Origin: a virus
IMG/VR virus record: IMGVR_UViG_3300025674_000063
Span: 1-51,504 of that record
Reading direction: 5' to 3' (one strand)
DNA: 51,504 nt
Every line of letters starts with the position of its first letter. Position 1 is the stretch's first letter. A program made the translations under genes and the position numbers. This document shows positions 1 through 7,829 of this stretch, in pieces. The notes under the pieces are model-generated. The model saw only the letters and a list, made by a program, of their open reading frames with translations, made no database searches and was not told the origin of the DNA.

Positions 1-225
1 CACATGCTAGAGATGGGTATTGCTAAAGAGTGTGCTCGCTTTGTGCTTCCTTTGGCAACTCCCACCCGTATCTACATGTCAGGATCTGTGCGTTCTTGGA
101 TGCACTATATAGATCTACGCAGCGCCCATGGAACCCAGAAGGAACACATGGACATTGCTGCTCAGTGTAAGGAAATCTTCGCTGAACAATTCCCTATTTG
201 TGCCGAAGCATTGGAGTGGAACTGA
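1..225 (+). CDS. thyX: Flavin-dependent thymidylate synthase ThyX, C-terminal part
   Basis: The 5' end lies outside the window; about 74 C-terminal codons are present. ThyX makes dTMP from dUMP with FAD and folate, supplying thymidine for phage replication. What is visible is the typical C-terminal ThyX segment: an [17 protein letters not shown] stretch followed by [20 protein letters not shown], which matches the family's substrate-binding LRS-containing helix region. Phage ThyX is common in T4-like cyanophages, next to other nucleotide and replication genes as here. The stop TGA overlaps the ATG of the next gene, so the two are translationally coupled. Confidence 0.9.
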   Translation, partial: HMLEMGIAKECARFVLPLATPTRIYMSGSVRSWMHYIDLRSAHGTQKEHMDIAAQCKEIFAEQFPICAEALEWN

Positions 226-488
226 TGGCAACATACCCTGTAATCAATACTAAAACTGGTGAACAAAAGGACGTTGTGCTCAGCGTTCATGATTGGGATC
301 AGTGGAAGACTGACAATCCAGATTGGACAAGAGACTGGAGTGATCCATCTACTTGTCCTTCCTCTGGTGAGGTTGGTGACTGGCAAGACAAGATGAGCAG
401 AACTCATCCTGGATTCCATGACATCATGAAGAACAAGATTGCCAAACACGCACCAAGAAACAAAACTATTACCGACAAGTATCGTTAA
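225..488 (+). CDS. Small conserved cyanophage protein (87 aa)
   Basis: Start chosen at the ATG overlapping the thyX stop (TGATG). It begins [14 protein letters not shown] and is rich in Trp and Asp (VHDWDQWKTDNPDWTRDWSDP). The N-terminus resembles the opening of FmdB-type zinc-ribbon proteins, which start with a short beta-hairpin of this kind, but the cysteine pairs needed for zinc are absent. I recognise it only as a type of small protein seen between thyX and phoH-like genes in cyanophages; function unknown. Confidence 0.7.
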   Translation: MATYPVINTKTGEQKDVVLSVHDWDQWKTDNPDWTRDWSDPSTCPSSGEVGDWQDKMSRTHPGFHDIMKNKIAKHAPRNKTITDKYR

Positions 489-492
489 TCAT

Positions 493-1245
493 ATGCCAGT
501 AAGAAAGAAGACACAGAAGGCACCTGGACAAGGTATGACTTCTAAGCAGCGTAAGCGTCGTAAGCCTATTGATGAAGCTTACATGATCCCCGTTGAACCA
601 CTTACTGAAAACCAGAAGGTGATGTTTGATGAGTGGGACAAAGGTCAGATGATCTATGCCTATGGTGTAGCAGGAACTGGTAAGACATTCGTTGCTCTCT
701 ATAAGGCACTCAAGGATGTGCTCAATGAGTATAGTCCTTATGAGAAAGTCTATATCGTTCGCTCTCTAGTTGCTACGAGGGAGATTGGTTTCCTTCCTGG
801 TGACCATGAGGATAAGTCTTCTCTCTATCAGATACCATATAAGAACATGGTTCAGTCCATGTTTGAGATGCCTGATGACAATAGTTTTGAGATGCTCTAT
901 GATAATCTCAAGGCACAGGAAACTATCTCGTTCTGGTCTACTAGTTTCATTCGTGGCACCACTCTTGATAACTGTATTGTTATCATTGACGAGTGTCAGA
1001 ACCTGAACTTCCACGAACTGGATAGTATCATCACTCGTGTGGGACAGGATAGCAAGATCATCTTCTGTGGTGATGCTGCTCAGACTGACCTGCAAAAGAT
1101 CTCTGAGCGTTCAGGTATCCTAGACTTCCAACGCATCCTACAGAACATGGATGAGTTCTCGCTAATTGAATTTGGTATTGAGGACATCGTTCGTTCTGGT
1201 CTTGTCAAGTCTTATATCATCAACAAAATTAATCTGGGTCTATGA
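493..1245 (+). CDS. phoH: PhoH-like P-loop ATPase
   Basis: 250 residues from the ATG at 493; longer in-frame starts run into the upstream gene and look unnatural. Residues 58-65 are a Walker A motif (GVAGTGKT), and CIVIIDECQN further on is the Walker B, followed by a sensor-like IIFCGDAAQTDL. This is the PhoH family, a helicase-superfamily-1-like ATPase. phoH is one of the commonest marine phage genes; it belongs to the Pho regulon in E. coli, but its phage role is not settled (RNA metabolism or phosphate response have been proposed). It sits in the replication operon and its 3' end overlaps the next gene by 4 nt (ATGA). Confidence 0.92.
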   Translation: MPVRKKTQKAPGQGMTSKQRKRRKPIDEAYMIPVEPLTENQKVMFDEWDKGQMIYAYGVAGTGKTFVALYKALKDVLNEYSPYEKVYIVRSLVATREIGFLPGDHEDKSSLYQIPYKNMVQSMFEMPDDNSFEMLYDNLKAQETISFWSTSFIRGTTLDNCIVIIDECQNLNFHELDSIITRVGQDSKIIFCGDAAQTDLQKISERSGILDFQRILQNMDEFSLIEFGIEDIVRSGLVKSYIINKINLGL

Positions 1246-1937
1246 AGTTGTTTAATCATGTGGGATTAGATCCTATTGAAATGTCTGCTGAGATGGTGGA
1301 TGGCAAACGAGTTTACCTCACACCTACAGGAGATAAGTTTCCATCTGTCACCACTGTGATTAGCAACAACAAAGATAAGGTAGCGGGCATCGCCAGGTGG
1401 CGAGCCCGTGTTGGTGAGGAGAAAGCAAACAACATCTCCAAACGATCTACTAATAGAGGAACAAAGTATCACTCCATTGTTGAAGATTATTTCAACAACG
1501 ATCTTGACTTGAAGAAGTATAGTAAGTTCCCGCTTCCCGTTCTAATGTTCCAGCATTCTAGGGATATTTTAGACCGCATAAATAATATTTACTTACAGGA
1601 AGCGGCGCTCTACTCTAAACATTTAGAGATTGCTGGGCGTGTAGATTGTATCGCTGAGTTCGACGGCGTGTTGTCTATCATCGATTTCAAGACAGCAGCA
1701 GAACCCAAGCGTGAAAAATATCTTTATGACTACTTCGTTCAAGAAACAGCATACGCTTGTATGCTTCAAGAAAATTACGGGTTGAGTGTTAAGCAACTCG
1801 TGACGATCGTTGCATGTGAAAACGGCGAAACTCAAGTCAAGGTGCTTCCACCTAAGAAAGAATTCTTTATCAAACTAATGAGTTACATCGCGGAGTATCA
1901 GGAACGATATGGAGAAAAAACAATTATTAGAGGATAA
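1242..1937 (+). CDS. PD-(D/E)XK exonuclease, RecB/Cas4-like
   Basis: 231 residues starting at the ATGA overlap with phoH. A RecB-type nuclease core is readable: GTKYHSIVE with H77, then GRVDCIAEF with D135, IIDFKTA with D148 and K150, and a downstream QETAYACML (Q167-x-x-x-Y171) helix. These are the H, GxxD, DxK and QxxxY motifs of the RecB/Cas4/MGME1 exonucleases, which degrade single-stranded or flapped DNA ends with Mg2+. A DNA recombination or host-DNA processing role fits its place between phoH and gp33. No Fe-S cysteine cluster is visible, so it is not a canonical Cas4. Confidence 0.82.
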   Translation: MKLFNHVGLDPIEMSAEMVDGKRVYLTPTGDKFPSVTTVISNNKDKVAGIARWRARVGEEKANNISKRSTNRGTKYHSIVEDYFNNDLDLKKYSKFPLPVLMFQHSRDILDRINNIYLQEAALYSKHLEIAGRVDCIAEFDGVLSIIDFKTAAEPKREKYLYDYFVQETAYACMLQENYGLSVKQLVTIVACENGETQVKVLPPKKEFFIKLMSYIAEYQERYGEKTIIRG

Positions 1938-2163
1938 ATTTATGACCGCTGCGAGATTCTCGCAGGAAGTGGAGAAGATTGCACTACACAATCCAGACAT
2001 GAATTATATTGATTCGGTTATCCACTACTGTGAATTGAATGAAATTGAGATAGATAGTGTATCAAAGTTGATCAGCAAACCTCTAAAGGAGAAACTCCGT
2101 TACGAGGCACAGCAACTCAACTTCATGAAGAAAACTAGCAGAGCAAAACTTATGCTGGTATGA
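1909..2163 (+). CDS. 33: gp33-like late-transcription coactivator
   Basis: 84 residues. Start at ATG 1909 has AGGA six nt upstream; ATG 1942 with GAGG ahead is the alternative. The core resembles T4 gp33: a short helical protein with NPDMNYIDSVIHYCELNEIE and a conserved KLISKPLKEKLRYEAQ segment. In T4, gp33 binds the beta-flap of host RNA polymerase and links it to the sliding clamp for late transcription with gp55. Its presence agrees with the T4-type late promoters found before the structural genes. It overlaps the upstream nuclease gene by 29 nt. Confidence 0.75.
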   Translation: MEKKQLLEDKFMTAARFSQEVEKIALHNPDMNYIDSVIHYCELNEIEIDSVSKLISKPLKEKLRYEAQQLNFMKKTSRAKLMLV

Positions 2164-2849
2164 ATGTATTAACAATTGATTTGGATTATATCTCAACTAA
2201 CTACGCCAAGTTAGTTGATAATAATTTTTATAATAACTTTGCTGATAAAAGATGGGGAGAGTTTTATAACAACACCTATTACAAAGAAGAACATTTCAAT
2301 GTCAGTATTGACAACTGGATGTTTATCTTAGATGTTTTTACAAAAGCATTGTCAAAATGTCAGAATGTATCCTTTGGTTTTGAACATGATAGTATCCTCT
2401 TTGATCTGCATCATGTAGATGAAGAGATTAATATCTTGAATATTGATCAGCATCATGACATTTGCTATCTCAATGAACAATATAAAGAAGTCATCGAGTA
2501 TGATATTGTTTCTCAAGCTGATTGGGTCTTGTGGTTAGTAAAGAATAAAAAACTTTCCAGTTATATCTGGGTGGGAAATGAAAACTCAACGCCCCTTGAC
2601 CCATCAGTAGTCCAACTTGATTGGAACTATCAATCTATCTCAAAAGAAAACTTAGAGATAGGTAATTATAATTTTGACTACATCTTTGTATGTGGTTCTC
2701 CACAATACCTTGCTCCACATCATTGGTATCACTTTGATATCATGAAAATGATCTATGAAAATATAACAGGTGAAACTGCTAAGGTTCATAGAAATAAATT
2801 TGGTTATGATTTAAGTAAACATTACAAGTACAAAGGTAGATCACTATGA
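2160..2849 (+). CDS. UPF0489 domain protein
   Basis: 229 residues with an ATGA overlap to gp33. The NIDQHHD motif and the N-terminal VLTIDLDYI strand are typical of the UPF0489 family, an arginase/deacetylase-like fold of unknown substrate; the acidic and histidine residues may bind metal. FVCGSPQYLAPHHWYHFDIM near the C-terminus adds further conserved histidines. Genes of this family recur in T4-like cyanophages near gp33 and DUF1825. Biochemical role unknown. Base composition is more AT-rich than gp32 nearby. Confidence 0.7.
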   Translation: MNVLTIDLDYISTNYAKLVDNNFYNNFADKRWGEFYNNTYYKEEHFNVSIDNWMFILDVFTKALSKCQNVSFGFEHDSILFDLHHVDEEINILNIDQHHDICYLNEQYKEVIEYDIVSQADWVLWLVKNKKLSSYIWVGNENSTPLDPSVVQLDWNYQSISKENLEIGNYNFDYIFVCGSPQYLAPHHWYHFDIMKMIYENITGETAKVHRNKFGYDLSKHYKYKGRSL

Positions 2850-3187
2850 GTTTTTTCCAGTCAGATATTATTCGTGGAGACATCCAAGAGATGATGGACC
2901 TCCAGCAGTTCTGTTTTAGATCTGCCATGAACTTTGTTCTTCTCGATGACGAGAGGAAGATGGAATACTTTGAGAAACTTGAACTGTTGATTGAGAAGCA
3001 GAAGACTTTCTACTTCCGTATTAAGTTGAGTGACGATCCTGAAGCAGTCTCTGTCCTAGAGACCATGAAGCAGGGTATTATTATGCTTGGTGCCACCCCA
3101 GGCACCACCGTCGAAGAGATGTTCGACGAACTGCTGCAGAAAGTCCAGTTCATGAAGGACAAACTGCGTAGTGGCACAGGGGGTTGA
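2846..3187 (+). CDS. DUF1825 family protein
   Basis: 113 residues, ATGA overlap with the previous gene. The sequence (SFFQSDIIRGDIQEMMDLQQ, helical throughout, ending in a KVQFMKDKLRSG helix) is a clear DUF1825 member, a family nearly restricted to cyanobacteria and their phages. Function unknown; predicted all-alpha and cytoplasmic. Its stop codon TGA (3185-3187) lies inside the -35 hexamer TTGACG of the promoter for gp32, so the last codons also carry regulatory sequence. Confidence 0.8.
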   Translation: MSFFQSDIIRGDIQEMMDLQQFCFRSAMNFVLLDDERKMEYFEKLELLIEKQKTFYFRIKLSDDPEAVSVLETMKQGIIMLGATPGTTVEEMFDELLQKVQFMKDKLRSGTGG

Positions 3188-3234
3188 CGCCCGACCCTGT
3201 GCCCTTGTATAATGACTGAGTGATAGGGCATCAC
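3168..3234 (+). promoter_or_regulatory. gp32 promoter, member of a repeated cassette
   Basis: Sigma-70 type promoter: -35 TTGACG at 3184-3189, 18-nt spacer, -10 TATAAT at 3208-3213. The -35 lies in the loop of a hairpin whose arms are GGCACAGGG (3173-3181) and CCCTGTGCC (3195-3203). GTAGTGGCA (3168-3176) ends exactly 31 nt before the -10, as the related 9-mer does before several small genes at 45-49 kb. A short dyad GTGAT/ATCAC (3220-3234) lies in the leader. The consensus boxes are strong, so this is very likely the gp32 promoter; the shared cassette is inference. Confidence 0.85.
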
Positions 3235-3268
3235 ACAAACCAAATCCAAACTAATCCGAGAAAATCCT

Positions 3269-4138
3269 ATGTCTTTCGCAGATCTGAAGCGTAAATCCCA
3301 GAACAACTTCGACTTCCTCCAGAAGGAACTAGAGAAATCATCCAGCGGCAAGAACGTTGATGAGCGTTTCTGGAAACCAGAGGTTGACGCTTCTGGCAAC
3401 GGGTACGCTGTTATCCGTTTCCTCCCCGCCCCCGAAGGTGAGACCATCCCCTGGGCGAAGGTGTATTCCCATGCCTTCCAAGGTCCTGGTGGTTGGTACA
3501 TCGAGAACTCCCTGACCACTCTCAACGAGAAGGATCCCGTTGGTGAAGTCAACCGCCGTCTCTGGAACAGCGGTAGTGATGAAGACAAAGAGACTGCTCG
3601 TAAGCAGAAGCGTAAGCTCCAGTATTACAGCAACATCCTTGTCGTGAAGGATCCTAAGAACCCTGAGAACGAGGGTCGTGTGTTCCTCTACAAGTATGGC
3701 AAGAAGATCCATGATAAGATCCTTGCTGCGATGCAACCTGAGTTTCAGGATGAGCAACCCGTGAATGTTTTTGATCTTTGGGAAGGTGCTAACTTCAAAC
3801 TGAAGATCAAGAAGGTTGCAGGTTACTGGAACTATGATTCTTCTGAGTTTGATAGTGTCTCTGCTCTCAGTGCAGACGATGATGAACTGGAAGGTATCTG
3901 GAAGTCCGAGCACTCTCTGGAAGCGTTCACTTCTAAGGACCAGTTCAAGTCCTACGAGGATCTTGAGCGTCGCCTGAACATGGTGCTTGGTATCACCCAG
4001 CGCACTGCTGTTCCTAGCGTTGATGACGAAGAGTATGAGCCTGTTGTTGCTGCAGCACCATCTCCTGTAAAGCAGGAGTCTGTTGTTGATGATGACGATG
4101 CTCTGTCTTACTTCGCTCGTCTTGCTGAAGAAGACTGA
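3269..4138 (+). CDS. 32: gp32 single-stranded DNA-binding protein
   Basis: 289 residues. T4 gp32 homology is clear: N-terminal cooperativity region (SFADLKRKSQNNFDFLQKEL), OB-fold core with GGWYIENSLTT, YYSNILVVKDPKNPENEGRV, and LWEGANFKLKIKKVAGYWNY, and an acidic C-terminal tail (DDDDALSYFARLAEED) used to recruit replication partners. It coats ssDNA in replication, recombination and repair. Unlike T4 gp32 there is no cysteine anywhere, so the T4 zinc site (one His, three Cys) is lost. Codons are GC-richer than its neighbours, consistent with high expression from the strong promoter upstream and a hairpin terminator downstream. Confidence 0.95.
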   Translation: MSFADLKRKSQNNFDFLQKELEKSSSGKNVDERFWKPEVDASGNGYAVIRFLPAPEGETIPWAKVYSHAFQGPGGWYIENSLTTLNEKDPVGEVNRRLWNSGSDEDKETARKQKRKLQYYSNILVVKDPKNPENEGRVFLYKYGKKIHDKILAAMQPEFQDEQPVNVFDLWEGANFKLKIKKVAGYWNYDSSEFDSVSALSADDDELEGIWKSEHSLEAFTSKDQFKSYEDLERRLNMVLGITQRTAVPSVDDEEYEPVVAAAPSPVKQESVVDDDDALSYFARLAEED

Positions 4139-4172
4139 TCTGTCAGGGATCAAACATTAACCGATCCTTAAC

Positions 4173-4180
4173 TCTAAATA
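4173..4180 (+). promoter_or_regulatory. Possible T4-type late promoter
   Basis: TCTAAATA followed by TACGG, one mismatch class away from the T4 late consensus TATAAATA. It precedes the outer-membrane-like gene at 4249 but also the terminator 4185-4213, so a transcript from here would have to pass that hairpin. Weak call. Confidence 0.35.
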
Positions 4181-4184
4181 TACG

Positions 4185-4213
4185 GACCTCTGTTATAATA
4201 CAGAGGTCTTTTT
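4185..4213 (+). terminator. gp32 rho-independent terminator with TATAAT loop
   Basis: Perfect 9-bp stem GACCTCTGT / ACAGAGGTC with a 6-nt loop that reads TATAAT, then five T. It lies 46 nt after the gp32 stop. The loop equals a -10 consensus, but no good -35 is placed 16-18 nt upstream, so the promoter reading is uncertain. Confidence 0.88.
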
Positions 4214-4248
4214 AATGACACACAAACCCTACTCAAAGGAAAAAACAA

Positions 4249-4605
4249 ATGAAAGCACTCGCTCTTGCCGCCCTTGCCATTCCTATGGTGACGGCACCTG
4301 CCCTTGCTGGTCCCTACGTCATGACTAAATCTGAATTCAAATTCAGCGACGACAATTACAAAGAAGCAGTCAACCAAGCTCGTGTTGGTTATGACTGGAA
4401 GGTTGGTATCGCCAAACCTTATGTTGAACTTGGCGGTGGTGCTAAGACCCCTGATGGTGGTTCTTCTACTGGATTCACCGCTGCTGAAATCGGCACTGGT
4501 CTTGCCCTGACTGAGAAACTGTCTGCTAAAGCAAAGGCAGAATTCATCAGCACCAGCACCAAGACTGACTGGAAAGTTGAGATCGGTACTAAGTATAAGT
4601 TCTGA
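4249..4605 (+). CDS. Secreted outer-membrane-like beta-strand protein (paralogue 1)
   Basis: 118 residues with AAGGA well placed upstream. It starts with a signal peptide (MKALALAALAIPMVTAPALA, cleavage expected after ALA, giving GPYVMTKSEF). The mature part of about 98 residues is alternating polar/hydrophobic strands (ARVGYDWKVGIAKPYVELGGGAK, LSAKAKAEF, DWKVEIGTKYKF) and ends in Phe, the classical BAM recognition signal of outer-membrane barrels. It resembles the gene product at 20819-21190: both have AGPYV after the cleavage site, a PDGG turn, GLGVALTDDL/GTGLALTEKL, and an aromatic terminus. Likely placed in the host envelope; role (receptor masking, porin, lysis aid) is unknown. Confidence 0.72.
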   Translation: MKALALAALAIPMVTAPALAGPYVMTKSEFKFSDDNYKEAVNQARVGYDWKVGIAKPYVELGGGAKTPDGGSSTGFTAAEIGTGLALTEKLSAKAKAEFISTSTKTDWKVEIGTKYKF

Positions 4606-4808
4606 TGGACTTTAAAAAGAACCTGACATGCTGTGCCACAAGTCCTATATGCCACTTCGTAGCCCTGTGTGTTGGGTTCTTGGCGATGATCGAAGTAATA
4701 CATACTCACGCTCACTACACTATGAATACAGACACGAACAGTTATGTCCGTGCCTTCTGTAAAAAAAACTTGAAAGAGTGTGAGAGGATAATTTCAAATT
4801 TCGATTGA
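4605..4808 (+). CDS. Small membrane protein (67 aa)
   Basis: Starts at the ATG overlapping the previous stop (TGATG). A single hydrophobic segment (about residues 14-32, ICHFVALCVGFLAMIEVI) is followed by a polar tail with CKKNLKEC. It is probably an inner-membrane or exported protein co-translated with the outer-membrane-like protein. No family recognised. Confidence 0.6.
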   Translation: MDFKKNLTCCATSPICHFVALCVGFLAMIEVIHTHAHYTMNTDTNSYVRAFCKKNLKECERIISNFD

Positions 4809-4818
4809 CGATTTCACG

Positions 4819-4848
4819 ATTGGGGAAAATTTTTTCCCCAATTTTTTT
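4819..4848 (+). terminator. Terminator between convergent operons
   Basis: Stem ATTGGGGAA / TTCCCCAAT with a short A/T loop followed by seven T (4842-4848). It ends the plus-strand operon just before the convergent minus-strand gp53 gene. Confidence 0.85.
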
Positions 4849-4863
4849 GTCTAAAAAGTCGCG

Positions 4864-5511
4864 CTATGCTTTTTTTAGTTTGTTGCTAATAAAATCAGTA
4901 GACTCTTTGTATTTGTTCTGAGTTTTGAAACTATTAACAAACCCTTCTAGGTATCCTGATCTTAGAAGATAAATTTCTCTCTTCGATTCATTAACTGTAG
5001 ATTCGTACTCGTATATTGTTACTGGTCTGGACAAGATAAAACCAGATACGCTAACCATACTTCCACTGGAATTGAAGTAGTGATTGGTTGTATAGTAATT
5101 TTTGTCAACAACAATGCCTTTTTCCAGTACAATATTGTTGCCAATCTTATGCTCGTTAGTTTCATAGTGGTGAACTTCAGCATATGGATCTTGCCCTGGA
5201 TATTTTTCTTCCACATATTTTTGTAGTTGAATTTCTTCCATCGGCCAATCAAACCTTGGGTCTATCATATTGTTTGTTAAAACAATAACCCAATCATAAA
5301 ATGGATTTCCATAAACACTATTTGCTATGGTGTCTAGTCGCTCACCAGTTTTGATGCTATACTTTTTAAAGTATACTGCATAGTCAAAAATCTCGGGGTT
5401 AACCTGATATCTTCTGAAGAAATTTTTTGCAGTGATATAATCTGCTTCCGAAAATGGAAACCCAATTGGTTTGGTTGAGTACTGTATGTTTGGTATTAGA
5501 TTGAAGTACAT
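4864..5511 (-). CDS. 53: gp53 baseplate wedge subunit
   Basis: 215 residues. The segment FDYAVYFKKYSIKTGERLDTIANSVYGNPFYDWVIVLTNNMIDPRFDWPM matches the T4 gp53 core, where RLRTYYIKGSPRPEELANAIYGNPQLYWVLLMCND occupies the same place; this is a LysM-like fold. gp53 joins neighbouring wedges of the baseplate around the hub. Its ATG overlaps the gp48 stop by one base (TGATG), so it is the last gene of a minus-strand four-gene unit. Confidence 0.88.
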   Translation of the reverse strand: MYFNLIPNIQYSTKPIGFPFSEADYITAKNFFRRYQVNPEIFDYAVYFKKYSIKTGERLDTIANSVYGNPFYDWVIVLTNNMIDPRFDWPMEEIQLQKYVEEKYPGQDPYAEVHHYETNEHKIGNNIVLEKGIVVDKNYYTTNHYFNSSGSMVSVSGFILSRPVTIYEYESTVNESKREIYLLRSGYLEGFVNSFKTQNKYKESTDFISNKLKKA

Positions 5512-6677
5512 CAGTATGAAACTCCGCTAACATTAAGTTCTTCTGCAAATAGAAGTTTGGATTCTAGGAATGTGACTGACAATTCTGTTGCTACTGGAGA
5601 TCCATCTCCAAATGTTGCATACGCACCATCTGGAGTGTAGTTAACGGTTACTTTTTGAATAACACATGTTTTATATTGTGGCAACCATTCATGCAGATTG
5701 GATCCCCTCATAAAACTTACTCTGCACATGGACGGAACACCAATGACATTTGATCCTTGTATATTTTGTGAATCTGTGGTGTTGCCATTATAACTTTTAT
5801 CATACGATGGCATAGATGCTTTTCTAAAAACTTGTGTTATGTTTCTAATTGTTTGAGCTTCAGTGCCATCGTGTGGAGTCATTTTGAATTTTAAAGTAAA
5901 CTCTCTCAACTCAAGAGAGTCATACATAACTTCAACATTTGGGTTGAGAACAAGTCCCTGTGTAGTTGATAAGACATCATTTAATGTAAAGTTACCACCA
6001 ACACCAGGAACTGCATTGAGAGCACCAGTTACCAGTGCTTTAACAGCGTTGTTAAGACCTTCACCTATTCTATAATCTTTTAATTTATCTGCATTTCCGC
6101 CACCAAATAATCCTAATCCAGCACCACCAATATTGCTGATAGCTTTGCCATTCCAATTTTGTTTTGATTCTGTTTGGATATCTTGAGGCATGTATAAAAT
6201 AACTGGTTTCAAATCACTTGAAGAAGAGTATGGTTTAAAACTATTTGCAGATGAATTATAATTGTTGTATTTGGTTCTATCCTGAGCAGCATCAGCTGCT
6301 GCAGCCCCTTCTGCTGTTCCCGAATATGGAGGTATATAATCTCCAAATTCAAATAAAATATAATCTGTTGATTTGTCTTTGATATTGTTTGGATATCTAT
6401 AAGACGCACTCTTAGAAGGAACTGTTGGATTTGTTAGTTTAATAGACAACGCACCTGCTGCCGCTGCGGCAGCTGCCGCATCATCCAGTTTCTTTTGTGC
6501 TGCTGGCGTTAGTTGTTTTGTATCTTTACTTACTTCATTTCCAGTAACATATGATGGTAAAGCACTTCCTTTAACATTAGTATTCTGCCAATCGAGGTCA
6601 CCATCGCCAAACTTATACCAGATGACACCGTTAGATTCTCTATAGTAATCTCCTTTTTTTGCTTTATATGTTGCCAT
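5511..6677 (-). CDS. 48: gp48 baseplate tail tube cap
   Basis: 388 residues. The C-terminal half (from about residue 240: EVMYDSLELREFTLKFKMTP, IRNITQVFRKASMPSY, CRVSFMRGSNLHEWLPQYK, CVIQKVTVNYTPDGAYATFGDGSPV, TELSVTFLESKLLFAEEL) is a tail-tube-like beta-barrel of the gp48/gp54/gp19 type. The N-terminus carries a small domain (YYRESNGVIWYKFGDGD) and an alanine-rich linker. gp48 caps the hub and begins tube polymerisation with gp54. The assignment to gp48 rather than gp54 rests on length and on the better gp54 candidate at 7859. Confidence 0.78.
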   Translation of the reverse strand: MATYKAKKGDYYRESNGVIWYKFGDGDLDWQNTNVKGSALPSYVTGNEVSKDTKQLTPAAQKKLDDAAAAAAAAGALSIKLTNPTVPSKSASYRYPNNIKDKSTDYILFEFGDYIPPYSGTAEGAAAADAAQDRTKYNNYNSSANSFKPYSSSSDLKPVILYMPQDIQTESKQNWNGKAISNIGGAGLGLFGGGNADKLKDYRIGEGLNNAVKALVTGALNAVPGVGGNFTLNDVLSTTQGLVLNPNVEVMYDSLELREFTLKFKMTPHDGTEAQTIRNITQVFRKASMPSYDKSYNGNTTDSQNIQGSNVIGVPSMCRVSFMRGSNLHEWLPQYKTCVIQKVTVNYTPDGAYATFGDGSPVATELSVTFLESKLLFAEELNVSGVSY

Positions 6678-7367
6678 TTACTTTACCATTTCCCTGTCGG
6701 ATTTTGTACTGTACCCTTTGATGATTCTTTGTGCTTTCAATTTGTCATAGAATTTATCGTTGGTTTCTTGCCAAACTAATTCTTTTTCATAATCAAATTG
6801 GTGACCACCTTTAACATCAATAACAAAATCTTCTACGGGTAAAAGTATGGCGGTGTCCCATTCATCTGCATGTAGATCTAAAATGTAACCACCTTCAATG
6901 TTACTTTTCAAATATTTATGTAGACATATCTTAGGAAAGTCAATTTTTCCACGCATCAATGATCTCACTGCCAGGATTCTTTTCTTTGGATTCATGTAGT
7001 GAAGATTGGCACCCCAAAACTCTGATGGAGTTGCTTTGATCACATAGACCAACGGAAACCTGTCATAGTACGGTAGTCTAGATGATGCTTTGTATTCGAA
7101 GAGATACATGTGTCCAGCAACTGCATATCTTCTTAACATATTTCCATCTTCTTGAGCAGCAGATCCCATTCGATCACGCCGCTCATCTCTTATGTATTTT
7201 GATTTGTCTTTTGCAAAGCGTGCTATCTCTCTGCGTACTGCATTTTTATACCATGTGAAAGTTTTTTTCTCTCCTCCTGTAGCTTCTGTAACTTTTTCGA
7301 AAATAGTTTTGTATCCAGCGTCTTCTTTTATTGTGTTGCGTTGGATTTCTGCAAATCCTTGTGCCAT
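6678..7367 (-). CDS. Probable virion assembly protein, possibly gp2-like
   Basis: 229 residues between gp4 and gp48, directly abutting gp48. Visible motifs are YLFEYKASSRLPYYDRFPLVYVI and WGANLHYMNPKKRI, a tyrosine-rich YYDRFPLV...LHY pattern I associate with T4-like head or tail completion proteins (the DNA end protector gp2 is the best guess, by synteny with T4 order 2-4-53). The N-terminal 80 residues are basic and helical (RREIARFAKDKSKYIRDER), compatible with nucleic acid contact. The precise gp number is uncertain. Confidence 0.55.
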   Translation of the reverse strand: MAQGFAEIQRNTIKEDAGYKTIFEKVTEATGGEKKTFTWYKNAVRREIARFAKDKSKYIRDERRDRMGSAAQEDGNMLRRYAVAGHMYLFEYKASSRLPYYDRFPLVYVIKATPSEFWGANLHYMNPKKRILAVRSLMRGKIDFPKICLHKYLKSNIEGGYILDLHADEWDTAILLPVEDFVIDVKGGHQFDYEKELVWQETNDKFYDKLKAQRIIKGYSTKSDREMVK

Positions 7368-7371
7368 TGTC

Positions 7372-7806
7372 CTATACTCCTAAGTGGTCTTCTGTCAGGA
7401 TTAAAAATTTCATCTGCCTATCCTCACAAAAGTCTTCAGCAGCATCCCACTTGGCGCGGTTTTTTGCAAAAGTCAGAGCAGCTTTCTTGTAGGCAGCAGT
7501 TCTTTTGTTTTTGTCATTCGGTGCTGTTGTTTGTTTTTTTGGTTTAATTTCAACAATGTATTTTGAAACAAGTCCAGATTTTTCACGAACTTTGATGTAG
7601 AAGTCTGGATAGTATCGATGCGCTCTTCCGTCTATGGGAGAACGATATGGTATAATGATTTCCTCGCTACCCCATTCCAAAATGGATGGGTTGTTATCAC
7701 AGAACACCATGAACTTTCGTTCCCATAATGATCTATAGATAACACGAGTTGGATTCCCACGATACTTGCCAGGATTAACGGGTTTGTATAGTCCTGAATA
7801 TGCCAT
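7372..7806 (-). CDS. 4: gp4 head completion protein
   Basis: 144 residues from ATG at 7806 (MAYSGLYKPVNPGKYRG); the in-frame extension to 7887 crosses the promoter region and is rejected. NPTRVIYRSLWERKFMVFCDNNP, WGSEEIIIPYRSPIDGRAHRYYPDFYIKV and KYIVEIKPKKQT are the diagnostic motifs of the T4 gp4 (50/65) family, whose fold is PD-(D/E)XK nuclease-like: PDFYI supplies the Asp and VEIKPKK the E-x-K. It completes the packaged head before tail joining. First gene of the minus-strand unit, divergent from gp54. Confidence 0.88.
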   Translation of the reverse strand: MAYSGLYKPVNPGKYRGNPTRVIYRSLWERKFMVFCDNNPSILEWGSEEIIIPYRSPIDGRAHRYYPDFYIKVREKSGLVSKYIVEIKPKKQTTAPNDKNKRTAAYKKAALTFAKNRAKWDAAEDFCEDRQMKFLILTEDHLGV

Positions 7807-7811
7807 AAATA
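7804..7811 (+). promoter_or_regulatory. T4-type late promoter for the hub operon
   Basis: CATAAATA followed by TATAAG, 48 nt before the gp54 ATG at 7859. It overlaps the start codon region of divergent gp4. Seven of eight match TATAAATA. Confidence 0.6.
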
Positions 7812-7829
7812 TATAAGATCCCACAACTA

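Noticed and set aside
3010-3588. 192-codon minus-strand frame across DUF1825 and gp32
   Set aside because: It spans a clear promoter and two well-supported genes on the other strand; low-complexity Ser/Leu translation typical of an antisense shadow.
3338-4153. 271-codon minus-strand frame opposite gp32
   Set aside because: Antisense of a GC-biased gene; no ribosome site, no family features.
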